Source: Trichoplax sp. H2 (taxonomy: Eukaryota > Placozoa > Uniplacotomia > Trichoplacea). From it: 64,000 nt of DNA. The stretch is from contig NOWV01000282.1 of the NCBI GenBank assembly GCA_003344405.1, forward strand, positions 1-64,000. The letters run 5' to 3'. Of this stretch, positions 35,801-48,833 are shown piece after piece. A program made the position numbers and the translations under genes. Position 1 is the first letter of the stretch. Each line of letters opens with the position of its first letter. The notes under the pieces were generated by a model. It was given only the letters and a program-made list of their open reading frames with translations, ran no database searches and had not been told where the DNA came from.

Positions 35801-38122
35801 TAAAATACTATTATGTCATCGTTGCATTGGTAACCTTGTCAAGTGGATAGCTGTTTCTACTTCATTCATGCCATGTCATGGATACAATCTTAACTTATGT
35901 TGATTTGACGTAGTGTATACTTGTATACCATCAATATAGAGTCAACTATTGATAGAAGAGAATGATCGATACAACAGGCACCAAAATTACATCTGTTTTC
36001 ATTCACTCCTTGTCAGTATACGATTATACTACATGGATTTTCGTATAAGCAAGTACTCCTGGTTATGATCTCGATTGAAAAATGGACCCATCTTCAGGTG
36101 GGGTTATAAGTTATAACCATGGCATTGAGTTTGGTTGCGGCTTTATTGATTCAACAAAACTTGGAGCATATTTCTTTGTTATTAAGGTCGCAACGTTAAA
36201 GAATAAACAGAGGAGGAACAATATAAGGCTTAAGGTTAATTTTTTTTGTCACAAGACAGCCACGTAATTAAATAATGATGGATAGCAAACAATAAAAAAA
36301 AATCAACGAATATCAATCTAATCGAAGCTGCCAATTTGTGTACAGAAGACACGAGGCCCTATTGATACAATGTATCATCCGAGACGATCACCATAATTGA
36401 ATAACGATCATTGGCTATGATAGCAATATGCAACTAATAATGGACCACATAGAACAATTTAGCAACAGTTCGTACCCCAACGTTAAGTACGATTAAGATG
36501 CACTCTGTACAGTAATCAGTAGAATTGTACATTTCATGACTAGGAAAATAGATTGTCGAATGTATAATACGTCCATGATCAGTTCCCAATATCGCCTGCT
36601 AGCTTTGCATGAAAGAGCATTAGAGGATGATTTACTTGCATTATAGAATTGATAACGCTATCCTCGACATAGTTTGACGCTGTGTAATGAAATTATGGTC
36701 ATTAGGTTATCATTCTACTTGCATTATTTTAATCCTGCAGACTTTATACGAATTGTATCAAATTAGGCTATTGATCCATTCTATGCAACAGTGAATTATT
36801 CTAATAATGCTTTTATTGTTGTTTATGAAGAATTATTTAGTACAGTATGAGTAGGTCAAGTGAAGACAATTCAAGGCCAATTAGTGATCACGTCTATCAA
36901 TTTACAAGCTATGCATGCAAATAATTACGTACGGTCAAGATTTCAGTTTGAAAAGAGTCGCTTGTGACTAGTCGACGGCAAGAATCATTGATAAAAAGTG
37001 TCGAATTAGTCACCATACCTGTAACTAATTTTGATTCACGACATGATTAGACAAAAAACGATCAAAGTGCCGGTTTGTTCAGATTTCTAGTTTTAATCCG
37101 ACTGCAGGCGGCAACTAATAATGATCTAGGCACGATTGGAGAATAAGTCACGATTCATTCTTGCGCTTTTACTGTGTTCTACCTAACAGTACCGTCATGA
37201 TTCAATAATTGTTGATTGCTGATTAATCAATCGCCATTGAATATCCAAACGACGTCTCATTTTAGTGTGTTGTATAGTATAGTACTTGTGTATACATCCT
37301 ATTTCTAAACGAGGGTCAACTTGACCTGGCGAACTTCTTCAATACTCATGAAGGATCTAGCTGCAGCTTTAACTCCTACTGGGGAAAATGATAATCCTGT
37401 ACAGTATACTGGAAAATCTTGTGTACTGCATTATGAGTAAAAGGGCTGATTGTCTTTCTCCCCTTTTATCCTTTTTGACCGTGACTTGTGACAGCCTTTG
37501 TCTCTCCATCTTGAATTAAGCGCTTGCTGCACTGAAAGCGTCTGGCTATCCCTGACTTGGCCCACTGACCTTCCCGTAAGCTATAAGTCATTGTTTCCAT
37601 TCTAGTATTCTTTCTTTCTTTTCTTCCTTCCTAAACGAGCTAGTAGGCTAGTGCATTGCTGCCGTAGCAACCTGCCACCCGTATTTCTGGCTCACGCGAT
37701 TTCTCCCGACCGTTATAACGGTCGTCGACAATCTACTCGTATTTTCACAACGTCTACAGCATACATAGCCTTTCCAATTTCCATCTCCCATGAATGCAGA
37801 GATGGCACCTGCAGTCATTGATGAGTGCATTAAGGATGCAGCTGTCTATTCGATGATAGTGCACTGGTAAAATTCTATCCTTGAAATTGGTTGCAATGAA
37901 GAAGGAAAGGAAACATCATCTCCTTAGTGCTGATATACCGTAAAGTAATGCTGTCCTTCAGTGTACTTCTCGAGTGCGCAAAACAGGTATGTACACCCCA
38001 TACAGTACTGTACATTTAGCGTACAATGCACATGGGACTTGAACTCTTGAAGGAGTCCATGGTCTGTACGTCTGTAAGCGGTGTACACGACTTGAACTCG
38101 GACTCTAGGGTGCGATTTGGGG

Positions 38123-38232
38123 TTCACCATTAGCGTGGTGATGCAAGTGTTTGGATAGTGCTTGCAGTCATTTTGAGTTCACCATTTCTGTGGTGATGCA
38201 AGAGTTTGGATAGTGCTTGCAGTCATTTTGGG
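38123..38232. repeat. 55-bp tandem duplication (two copies)
   Basis: Copy 1 is 38123-38177, copy 2 is 38178-38232. They differ at about five positions. Each holds TTCACCATT, GTGGTGATGCAAG and TTTGGATAGTGCTTGCAGTC. No gene overlaps. Confidence 0.85.
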
Positions 38233-38825
38233 CTTAGAGAATCACCAACTAATTCGATCGAGTTCGGCTTGCGTTTTCACTCCATTCAGCCTTGAAGCCT
38301 TTCATTAGCGCAGCCGCTATTGCAGTTGTTCTTAGACTTATGGCTGCCGTATTAAAATAACACCGTTATACGATAAGCATTGAAGGCTAAATAACTGAAG
38401 GGAAAAAATGAGCTCCATGGATGTTACTTCCATCTTAATAAGGACTCTAGTCCGGAAAGTAAGGAGTGGACGGCAACCAGTGCGAAATAATGATGAGGTT
38501 GACTATTCTGGGATCATTCTACTATACACGCTATCTGCGCATTTGTAGTGTTACCTCAAATAAGCTGAAGACGAAGATTCTATAGTCCAGAGAGAGTCTG
38601 ATTGCAGCTAGATAATCCTTGGTAGCTGTAAGACGAACCTAATCTCATAAACTAAAGTCAAGTTTTCAAGAAACTGGAGTTCTTGCTGTATTTTCTATGC
38701 ATGTCTTACCTGCAGTATGCGCGTCTGTGTAAAGTCAATGTCGTAAATTAAGCATCAGTCATAGGCTAGCGCAAAGCTTGTCTGCGACATCAATTTTACA
38801 CACTGTAGGTCTACACCAGTTTTGC

Positions 38826-38892
38826 CCGTCCCTGAAAAATAATAATAATTATTATTATTAAAAAATAAATAATTATTATTAACCAGGGACGG
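38826..38892. repeat. 67-bp foldback with AT core
   Basis: CCGTCCCTG at 38826-38834 pairs with CAGGGACGG at 38884-38892. The interior is made of AAT/ATT triplets which also pair with each other (TAATAATAATTATTATTATTA). The whole can form one long cruciform-like hairpin. It may be a very short inverted-repeat transposon remnant. Confidence 0.7.
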
Positions 38893-40494
38893 ACGGAGAA
38901 CGGAAGTTATGTGCAAAATGACCATTTAGCTTGACTATTTTGCGGTCATTCTACTATACGCTATCGCTGAAACCGTCTACTAGACTGTACAAAACCAACT
39001 TAGCAACCGCCAATCCTGGATAGTATAGTGCACCGTTTTAGACATACGATTCCATTAAGATGACCAGCAAAATCGTCAGCTAGATCGTTTTTACTCTACT
39101 TGATCTGCTAAATAGTGCTGTTGAAGATAACTTTCTGACTCGATATCCAGAAATCAAACTGAGTAAAATTGATGTACCGTATCACTGGTATCATACTATA
39201 ACCTGCCCTATTCAACCTACACAAACAACACCAGTCAAACCATAGTACAGTATGGCAACTGGATAGAGGAAGATTAAGCCAAACTGCGCCTGAGCAGTTT
39301 CAAACTTTGCGCGGTTTTTTGTTTACTGCCTAAAGATTGCCACTTAATCCTCGCTAATCCTCGCTGTAGAGCGTTGTTTTAGGCCTACAATAATTGTCAA
39401 TTTTAGATTGCAGTGTTGTAGATTGAAATTAAAACTTGGAAATACTCTTGCAGCACTTCTAAAACTGCAATCATTAATCATTTGTTGTGTGGAGGTTCTA
39501 TGTACGATGGATTGAGTGGGTCATCATGTTTCGATCTACCTCAACATCGCCAATCAAGCAAGAGTGAAGAGCCAAAGCCAAAGATTAAACTACGATATAC
39601 AAGTAAAGGAGAATTGAAATCTAGCCTAGTTTGCTAATTAAGTTGCACCATTTCCGATTGAAGCTGTTTATGACAAGTCAAAATGGAAGAAAAGTTACAA
39701 GAAGTAAGGCATCCTTCTTATTGATAAATCAAACCCTTGCAGCTTGATGAAACTACGATCAAGCTTCCACTATATAGTATAGGCGTACTGCACTTAGTGG
39801 ACTGAACTGTAGTTTGGTAGTACCGTAGACAAGTAGATTTAGATATTGTTTCATATTTATCTTGTCTAGCTTTTGCAGTAATCTTATCATGAGAAAAACT
39901 GTAGGTAGTATCAACGGATAGTTCTACACGATTTAGCCATGATACAATAGTGTCTTTTCTAGCTTTTAGCGCTGATAATGAGGAATACTGTAGACCAATA
40001 TCAATTTATCATCTTTCAGTTTATTCAATAACAGTAGTTCACGATCCAACGGTTGTATAGCTTCCTTGATGTCTACTATAAATTTAGCCATGATAAATAC
40101 TGGATTACAGTATCTAGCTTATGGAGTAAGCATATCACATAGAATCAAACCGACCGATCATTTATCAATTGATGACTCCTTGTTGTATAATAATACAATT
40201 CATCATGACAAGCATAGAAGAAGTGCAGGTGGGCTTGAAGCTCGCTTTCATTAGGATACTACTTCGTCGGACGTTGGTAGTTTGAAATGAATGGAATACT
40301 GTAGCAAACGATCAAAGCTTAAATATGGAACTACTTTCTATTTGTAAATACATGTATGTGCTGTAGGATAGTACTAGCAGGATATAAGGCAAAATAAATA
40401 ACTCAATTCGAGTCCATGTGCAGTATGCAATGATAATGATAAGCAAGTATTCCTACTGTAGTAGCTGTAATACAGTGTCTATCCAAAATTGTAA

Positions 40495-42780
40495 ATGCAA
40501 CGTTTTGTTATTAAGATCCATAGCTGGCTTGAGAGATTGTTCGATGGACAACCTGTACCGCAATACGAAGTCAATGCTACTACTATGAATATGTTGGAGA
40601 ATTTATATAAATTAAATCAAGTTTGTGACAACGATGCACACAATCTCATTGAAGATGTTAAGCAAAAGGCTTTAGAATATAGCTACGAAGGTAAATGAAA
40701 GTACTGTAGTTATAGCTCTAAACAATCATACGCGTATAGTATGTAGGATTGTAGCCCATTATTTTCGACATCATTTGCAGAGCTCTGCTGGATAAGTAAT
40801 TGTGTGTGAAAATTATTGACACTCGAATAGTATAAAGTTCTTGTCCCTGAAATACTTTTATTGACCACGATAACTTAGCTGGTTGTAAATCGATCATTTT
40901 CATAGTAGTATTTACATTCAATATTACCCAGTAGTAACGTGAAGCACAATATTACATTGCATTCTAGTAATAGGAAATTAGGATAGGCATAATTCGGGCT
41001 CTTTACCCTGATGGATTGATATCAGATTTATTTACTTTTTCAACGGGAATAGCGCTATTTAGTTTTTTAAAGCACATGAATTTAATATTTCTTAAGCAAG
41101 TGTTTGCAACTTTCAGCTCTTCGACTATCGACAATCCTTTCCACACTTGGACTAGACAAAAGTAGCCTATCACAATCCGGCAATGTCAGCTTAAACAACC
41201 TAGCTAAAATAGCATTAATTCTGAAATTAAAAGACACCTCGATAAGTAGGTATGCAAGCAAAGAGTTCAACGATGTAGTATATTCATGGAAGATCATACA
41301 TACTAAGTGCTATGGTGAATTGCTATGATTGCACATAATTAACGAATGTGATTATAGTTATTAATAATTACAACTTTGATATGGACGCCTTTTAGTTACT
41401 ATTGTGGCATTCATCACTTGGCACGCGACACTAGATCAGTAGAACGAATGCACAACATGGAGAAAAGATTAATTGATGCCCTAACTATCAAGCATAGGGA
41501 CAGTATTGTCAAATCCAGTGCATTAAAAAGGTCTGTCATTTGGTATAAATGGATATCTTCTCTGCTTCGCTTACAATAGTGATTGTGTAACATGATTATG
41601 TAGGACATTACGCGAACTAACTGACCATGCAGCTGAAACTGAACCAAAATTAGAGCAACGTTTGCGAGAAACAGCCTTTTTAGGACGTAAAAGTCAAGAA
41701 TATCAAAAAATTATTACAGAACTAAAGGTATGACTTCGCGAAATTATATTCTTAGCATGATATTATTTGATAAAGCCTTAGCCGATTGTATTCCGTCTTT
41801 AGCAAGTTTATAATGTTGTTTCATATCAATGTAGTAAATGGCAGATTATTTTATATCGCGTTCAGGTTATGATTAAAGCATTTGTCATTAGCAAGCAGCG
41901 ACATCGACGCGTACGGTGGGATTACCCACCAGTAAAATAATTTTCAGCTACTGCATAGGAATCAAAAGTTATGCCGTTCTCCTATTAATTGCATTAAAAT
42001 CTTATTGCAGAATACTTACGCTGGATAGTTGTACTATTTAATGTTAGCAAAATATCATAATATTACATACGCATATTACCTGCTTAGGGTTCTGATTAGA
42101 GTCACGTTTATCTTGATTTTGTTAAAGTCATTAATGCATAAATAACAAATTTCAGAAAGCAAATAAAGAAGTAAATATGGATCCCTCACTTTATCATTCC
42201 AACCTTGTTAAAAGAGCAAAGGTTAAAAATTTACTAGCTAATAATTGTTTAATAGATTCTACTTAGTTAACGTTATAACTATCTCAAGAGCTCACAGTAT
42301 CACACTTAGCTACCATAAATTATGATATACGTAATCAACCATCAGTAATTGATTTTAGACGTTTGTTTAAGTTATATGATTAATAACAAGCCCACTGCCG
42401 TTTAGGATCTACAAATGCTAAAAGAAGAACTTGCACCATTACAAGCTAAATGGAAATCATACCATAGCTTGCCAGCTGTAAGTCATCCTTTAAAGACTGC
42501 AGATAACTTTTGAATTGATTCATGTAAATTACATACCCTTATCGTACATATTTTTCATCATAATATTGTCTACTCTCCTAGGATATTTCATTAGCAAAGG
42601 TCAAGCTAGAAGAGGCAAAGCAAGAAATGGTTAGTTGGGTGATAAACTAATTTATCCGTTCTTATCTATTATATTTATCCGAAATTGTTCTAAAGGATTG
42701 ATCTAAATGTTGCTATTATATCTCGCTATCATTAGGTGCGTCTTGAAATGGAATTAGAACGGCGAATTGGTAGCATCTAA
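40495..42780 (+). CDS. HAUS1: HAUS augmin-like complex subunit 1
   Basis: Subunit of augmin, which recruits gamma-tubulin to spindle microtubules and drives branching nucleation. The first exon (40495-40690) reads WLERLFDGQPVPQYEVN, close to the conserved start of animal HAUS1 (AWLKKIFGDHPIPQYEVN in human), then NLIEDVKQKALEY. Further exons: 41117 to about 41312 (LKDTSISRYA, matching LETKDTSLASF), about 41435-41530 (MEKRLIDAL), 41604-41727 (coiled coil ending ITELK), 42156-42221 (MDPSLYHSNLVKRAK, matching MDASLSHQSLVALSEK), 42406-42477, 42582-42629 (AKVKLEEAKQEM) and 42736-42780 (MELERRIGSI, stop). Junction phases agree throughout except around the second intron, whose exact ends I could not fix; its donor looks weak (AAGTGCTA). 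The protein is mostly coiled coil, as expected. Length fits the roughly 280-residue family. Confidence 0.93.
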
Positions 42781-44243
42781 AATATTATAATTCGGTTCTA
42801 TCATCTGTATATTTTTTATATACTCGTAATAGATCCTTGAATAATCTTGTTCGTGTGGGAAGAAAGAAATGTATATTCCGTATCTTAACCGTTTTGCTCC
42901 ATGCGAAAGATAGCTATAAAACAATAACTTCGAATTAAATGCAGCCGCAAGTGATAAAAGCTACATTGATAGCGTTAGAAAGGCTACGATTCGGATTTCT
43001 AGTACCATGTTATCGTAATACTCGGCTAACACACAAGTATTACTAATTGTAAAACTTTTGACATTGTTTACGTTTTATCATTTTATTTGATTAAAATTTA
43101 ATATTAGATGGTCAAGTTAAACTTTAATATTTCATGTTGACCTTGTTTACTTCATATCGCAAGTGCTACCTAATATTACAAGACTTGATGTTTCCAGAAA
43201 GTCATCATCATATTCATGAAGCCTCGGACTACTACAAAGCATTCTAGAAGTCCGTAACTATGATAAAACTGCAGATGCATAGCAAATACTGTACAGTTGG
43301 CCTGAACTACCTGAAGTTGAAAGGCAGGAAGACACCAAATTTATAGTATCATCTGAAATAAAATGAAAACAATTTCCGCCAAAGCGATCGATCCGATTAC
43401 AATTGACTACTACAGTACATGCATGATCCATTCAACATCCCACTGCTTAAAAAGGCGATCCAAGAATTTTTTAGATAAATATTAAACACAAATACATTAA
43501 TACGAAAAACATTTAATATACTATTCGTATGTCTGAAAAATAATTAACCATGCCAAATAATTCGCAATAGTCGACATAGTTTGATATAATTGATTTGGAT
43601 TCTATCTACAATCTTCCATTGCACTGCTCATGCATAGTGCAATGCTGCAAAACAGAATTATGCGATCCACAAGGATAGATAAACAAATAGCAAATTATGA
43701 TAATAACTAGAGCATCACGAAGCTTTAGCCAAACACTTGTGGTTTGATATAGCCTGGCCCCGTACCTACAGTATGCCGATATAATACAATGTGATGCAAG
43801 TGATATAATATCTTAAAATTGATCAAGCATCTCTCTTTAGGCAAGAATCTTCATAAGAGTCGGTAACACTTAAAGATCAAAATAAAATGTAAAATTCCTT
43901 TGACAGCATCCATCAATTTACAAATCGGATTTGTACCATAAATTATAACGTACGTACATTACAACCTACTAACCAAGGACACAGTAAGATAATGTGGAAC
44001 GTAACATCATGGCATGTAAGCTAATAATTATAATTTATCCAAGTGCATTGCATATGTCACAAAGAAATATACTTTAACAACGCAATATAAACCAATTAGT
44101 GAGTGTATCAACTATTTTAGTAATAATATACATGAATATCAGTTTTATATTATTAGCAACAAAACGCCATGAATTATTTCTTCTACAAATACTTTCCAGT
44201 CTTCAACAGTATCAACAAGTGATACAAACTAATACCAATAATC
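42781..44243. other. intergenic between convergent HAUS1 and CHAF1A
   Basis: About 1.46 kb between the stop of HAUS1 and the poly(A) hexamer of CHAF1A on the other strand. AT-rich, no gene, several TACAGTA-type words. Nothing further seen. Confidence 0.6.
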
Positions 44244-44249
44244 TTTATT
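44244..44249 (-). terminator. poly(A) signal of CHAF1A
   Basis: TTTATT on the plus strand is AATAAA on the minus strand and begins one base after the CHAF1A stop codon (44251-44253). If used, the 3'UTR would be only a few tens of bases long. Confidence 0.55.
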
Positions 44250-44250
44250 A

Positions 44251-47200
44251 TTAAAGCTTTTTCTTTTTTATGTATACCCTTGGTGTGTTGTCACCATCAT
44301 TTGTACGATCCCTAGTTCGTGACCATTCTAGCAGTCCAAAGGACTCTAATACAGTATCATCAACATACCAGTGCATTTTAACATCGGAATCACGGCGCTC
44401 CTTTTGAGCCATCGATAAAATTTTAACCTCTATTTGTCTTTTAGAAATTGCATAACTTTCAATCTCACTAGTATGACTAGGTGAAACCTGGTTACTATTA
44501 CTTGTAATATCAGTAGAGCCTGAAATCTCGTCCGATTTACGTTTAGGACTATCAAGGTCAGAGTTAGCTGCAGACGATGCAACCTTTAAGCTATTTTCAG
44601 GCTGTAAATCTGCTTTTATCTCATTTTCGCTTTGCTTTTTATACCAGAAGTCTCTAAATTCTTCGATAAGTCTCTGAAGGCTATTTGTACTACCATGGAT
44701 CAATTTTATTAAATCTGGCAATGCTATACATAACAAATACAACAAGATTAGAAACTTAAATTGCTTCTCCTTATTACAATGTAAATAAATTAATAATGAC
44801 TATGCTAATATCTAACCTTCTTCTGGAACTCTACCCTCTTTACCACCCCTACCACGACGAGTTGCAGGACTATTTCCATTTTTGGTGTTGCTTTGATCGC
44901 TAGTATGTTTTTCACTTGTCTTAATTGACTTTGTATCTTGAAAATCTGGATTAATAGGAAAATCGAGCAGTGGTTTACAAGCACAATTCTCGAGGAGGTA
45001 GTGGGATTTTCCTGTACTCGACCATGAGCATCCTATTACTAAGGGCTGTAATTGTTTACACTTTCGCTGTATATCTGCTTCCCAAGTCTTAGCTTTAGTA
45101 ACAGGCTGGGGAGATTTTCCTTCATTACCACCGTCATTTTCATCCGAGCAAACACCTTCATCAGCAGATAAGTATCCATGCGGAACAAAAAATCCGTCAT
45201 CATCATCTTCATCTTCGTCAGATTCCGCTTCGTTCTATCATAAACAAGATTTTTTTAATGGAATCATTTGGAGAATGCAATCTGATTAGAATAGCATCAC
45301 TATATAATTAAAACATTGAAAACTAGAGAAATTGGTTGTATCATGCATTGTTATTTCAACCTCTAGTAACATTGGTCTTGTTCCAACATACCTCACTCTG
45401 AGATAGGCTTTCTCCTGGATCATCTTCTTCCCAATCTCCATCACTGTCGTATTCATAGTTTACTAATTTCTAAAGCCAATAAGGAATAAAATTAGAAAAA
45501 ATTTATTTGTAACATATAAGACATAAAATTCACAAAAAACGATGTCCAGTAACCCTGCATGTCATCCACTTGTCAATCACAATTACCACTAATAAATTAG
45601 TATAGTAAGCAAATTCTACCTCATCTTTACGCCAAGGATTTCTTGGAGAAATTGTTTTCGAACTTTTTCTCCATGTACCGAAATACGCCGGTCGATAATT
45701 GTCATGAAATTGCAAAAATTTAATGGCTACCATTTCTTGATGTCTAAATTGTACTTCCTCAGCTGCGGTTATTTCCATCACTGCTTCTTGACAAGTATTC
45801 GAAGACTTTGAATTTCGAACAAGAAAGACCTGTCCGTTGGTGGCATGTTTTGCAACCATATGATAGTCATCACTATTAGCGTCTTTATTATTGCTTCTTA
45901 AATTCTTCGAAACAATTCCTTTGGAATTTCGTAGTTGTTGGATAGACAATTCTCTGTCAAAATCCTATCAAATATTTAAACAAATCATTACCACTTTCTG
46001 GGATGACTAAGCAGTCAATTATCGTAGTTCCATAATATTTGAGATAAATACATGAGACTATTTAGAAACCTGTTTCTGTAACTCTTCTTCAAATTTCGTT
46101 GGATCCAGTATTGCAGACGAAACAGTTGGCGCAAGCGTCATACCTGGTTTCAACTCAAAAGCTGGAAAATGGTTCAGGCCTTGCGCTGGTGCAATCTATA
46201 AACGGTAAATGCAGAATAATAAACTACATACATCTCAGGTTAATTGTAGTGATACTGTGGAATTCCTTTTATTGTCCAGTTAATTAAACTGGAAGCATTA
46301 CCCATTTATTCTAAAAAATTGAATAATGTAAATGTAAATACTACCAATTATTAAATCACTACTAAGCTACCATAGAGATTTTTTAACTATACCTTTGTTG
46401 ATTCGGGTTTCGGTGCCTTGATGAAAAACTTGGCGAATGTGTCACGCTCCTTCTGTTTCTTGCGTAACTACATAAAGATGGTAGATTTACTTTTTTAGGT
46501 CAAGCAATATCATATAGGTAGCAACAAAGCTGCAGCATTCGAGCTTAACAATCTCGAAGTATATCCCTCCAATAATTAATTAATCAATGTGCTCAATACA
46601 TCTACCATAATCATACATATTCATATAATTTTAGGAAAATGCATAATACTGTATGGTGACTCAATCATCATCGTTAAAATAAAATAATGTTAATCTTGAA
46701 TAATTGTTTAAGTATATCGGCTAACCTCTTCATTTTCAACCTTTTGCTTTTCCTCCTCTTTTTTCCTTTTTTCTTGTTGACGAGCACTGCAGTAAGGCAT
46801 GAAGAGAAAAGAAATTACAGACCATCATTTTATTTGCAATTATTACTGAATGTGGTAACTTGCGATACGAAATACTATCCTATTTTACTGCGTATTTATA
46901 GCCCAAGATTATACAAATTTTACATTACAATAGTTTTGCAAGTAGGTATAAAATAAACTTAAGGGACATACAGCTTGTCTTGTTCCTTCTGCTTTCTTTT
47001 CTCTTCCATTAACTTATCTTTGGCTTCTTGTCTCTCTTTCTTTTTTCTATCACTTTCTAGGCGTTTCTCCTCTTTCTCCTTCGCCAACTGCTCACGCTTT
47101 ATTTCTAGCATAACTTGTCGTTCCTTCAGTTTTTGCTCCTTCTCTTGTCGCAGTGCTTCTTTCCTGTTCTCTTGCTGCCTTCGTTTCTCTTCACTTTTTC

Positions 47201-48833
47201 GCTTCTTTTCTTCTTCCTGCTCTAAAAGCCTCTCTTCCGCTAGGCGTCGCTTCTCCTCTCGCCTCTTCTGACGTTCTTCTTCTATCATTCGCTTTTTTTC
47301 TTCCTCTCTTTGCAACCGTTTCTCTTTTTTTAATCGTTGCTTTTCTTCTTTTGCTTTCTTACGCTCTAGCTCTTTTAACTGTTTCTGCTTTTCATCAGAT
47401 TCAGGATCTTTTTTGATCTTCTTTTTCCTGGAATGACTATTGTCGTCGCTCTCCACATGGCGTTTTTTAGGTGAGTCTACGCTGTGACATTGATTCAGTG
47501 TTGTATCACTATCTTCGTCTTCACTACTTTCTTTCGATGTAGTACTGGTGCTATATGCACATTCTTCCTTTAATAATTCATTGAGTGAGTTACAATCAGA
47601 GATCGATTCCACCTATAAGCCAGGAGACATTTAATAGGAAGTTAATGACATTAAATTAAATTTATACCATTTCTCTCTCTGTCCATGTGATATTATAATT
47701 TCAGTTACTGATAGACGCAGTAAATGTAACATAAAAGTGTAATCCAACTTAAAATTGAGTTTCTATAATGGGTTACAAAGTTTGTGACTAAGTCAGTGAT
47801 TACCATTACAACGATTTCTACTGTAAATCTTGTACGTGTGATACTACTCAAGTTTTAGGAAACATTTAAGGTAATTTTTTACCCCTACAGCAACTTCAGG
47901 GGAACTGAATAAACCAATGCAAATACGCGAAGCACATTTTTTTGAAGGTGTTTCTTGTTTTCTATTAGGTGAAGTAGGTACCATTTTTAGGTCATCCTTG
48001 GATTCAGTTTGATCACATTTGTCCATTGAGGAAGCATACGTTATTGAGCCTTCATCATGTGCACTCAGGTCAGTCATGTTACCATTACTAGTTGATTGGT
48101 CTTCTTTCGATTGAGACTTTGCGCTGGATAGGAAGGATGTCAATGGTGCTGGAAAAATAATTGGAAGTTTAAAGTTAGCTGTCAAGCAATAAGTCTTCCA
48201 ATTACCAACAAGTACTACAACAGCTAAAATAGGTATACGTAATGCCATGTATTAGGGTTTACTTTAAAATAGCCACACGTCGAAACGGCAAGCATAAGCG
48301 AGTTAATTGTCGATTTGTTTATACATACGCGTCTATCGCTAATGACAATAATTCTGAACTTCAAATGATATCAATGATATAGGCGATTTTTACTCTAGTA
48401 TCTAAATGTCTAATCAAATGTGATGGAAATAAATTTAAAATCTATCATACTGTAAATAGTACGCTAAATAATCTTTGTCGATACCACAGTGCACCCTCCT
48501 ATACAAGTTTATGAGATGAAAAGTGAGATTTTCTTGTTGCATATAATATCATCCACCTATATTAATAGGGTATCCTTACTGAACGACGACCATGCCGATA
48601 TAGACGATGATATTCTCAGAATGTCAAGAAAAAATTGAGCAAACGATAGAATAGTACAGGGTATGGCATATACTTGCGCGCACTACAACGTCTTTCTAAT
48701 GCACACACACTCTTTCCAATGGGCTATGATGCCTGAGAATTATCCATTTTCTTACCTTGCTTCATCTTCTTGTGACTGCCGGGACTGGATTCACCCTTAT
48801 TTTTATTGGTATTGGCATTGCTGCGATTTGAAC
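44251..48833 (-). CDS. CHAF1A: chromatin assembly factor 1 subunit A (p150)
   Basis: Large subunit of CAF-1, which deposits H3-H4 behind replication forks with PCNA. Exons on the minus strand: 48833-48756, 48148 to about 47888, 47612-46972, 46786-46726, 46467-46393, 46195-46070, 45964-45620, 45470-45392, 45234-44817, 44723-44251. The third encodes the long highly charged KER helix (Lys/Glu/Arg, about 150 residues). Then KERDTFAKFFIKAPKP (PIP-like FF motif) and the conserved core: FLQFHDNYRPAYFGTW, PRNPW, YDSDGDWEEDDPGESLSQ and DDGFFVPHGYLSADEGV, nearly the same as in other animals. The last exon has LPDLIKLIHGS and the winged-helix-like tail (KRQIEVKILSMAQKE, WYVDDTVLESFGL). The start codon is not located: the exon at 48833 begins after an acceptor, so at least one upstream exon is missing from this call. 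Confidence 0.93.

Larger units (their letters stand above)
32854..40494. other. intergenic, no supportable gene
   Basis: 7.6 kb without a gene I can defend. Short frames (for example 34947-35156 minus, 36082-36267 plus, 37924-38130 minus) have no domain or splice partners. It contains a 55-bp tandem duplication (38123-38232), a foldback element (38826-38892), and a short repeated phrase GTCATTCTACTATAC-type at about 38512 and 38943. From about 37 kb onward TACTGTA/TACAGTA heptamers become frequent. Confidence 0.55.

Noticed and set aside
46975-47416. Ser/Phe/Leu-rich open frames on the plus strand
   Set aside because: They are antisense shadows of the Lys/Glu-rich KER exon of CHAF1A.
48150-48248. 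Start codon of CHAF1A at 48248 with a hydrophobic N-terminus
   Set aside because: The hydrophobic part lies upstream of an acceptor (TTTTTCCAG) and is intron; the chain instead continues from the exon at 48833-48756.
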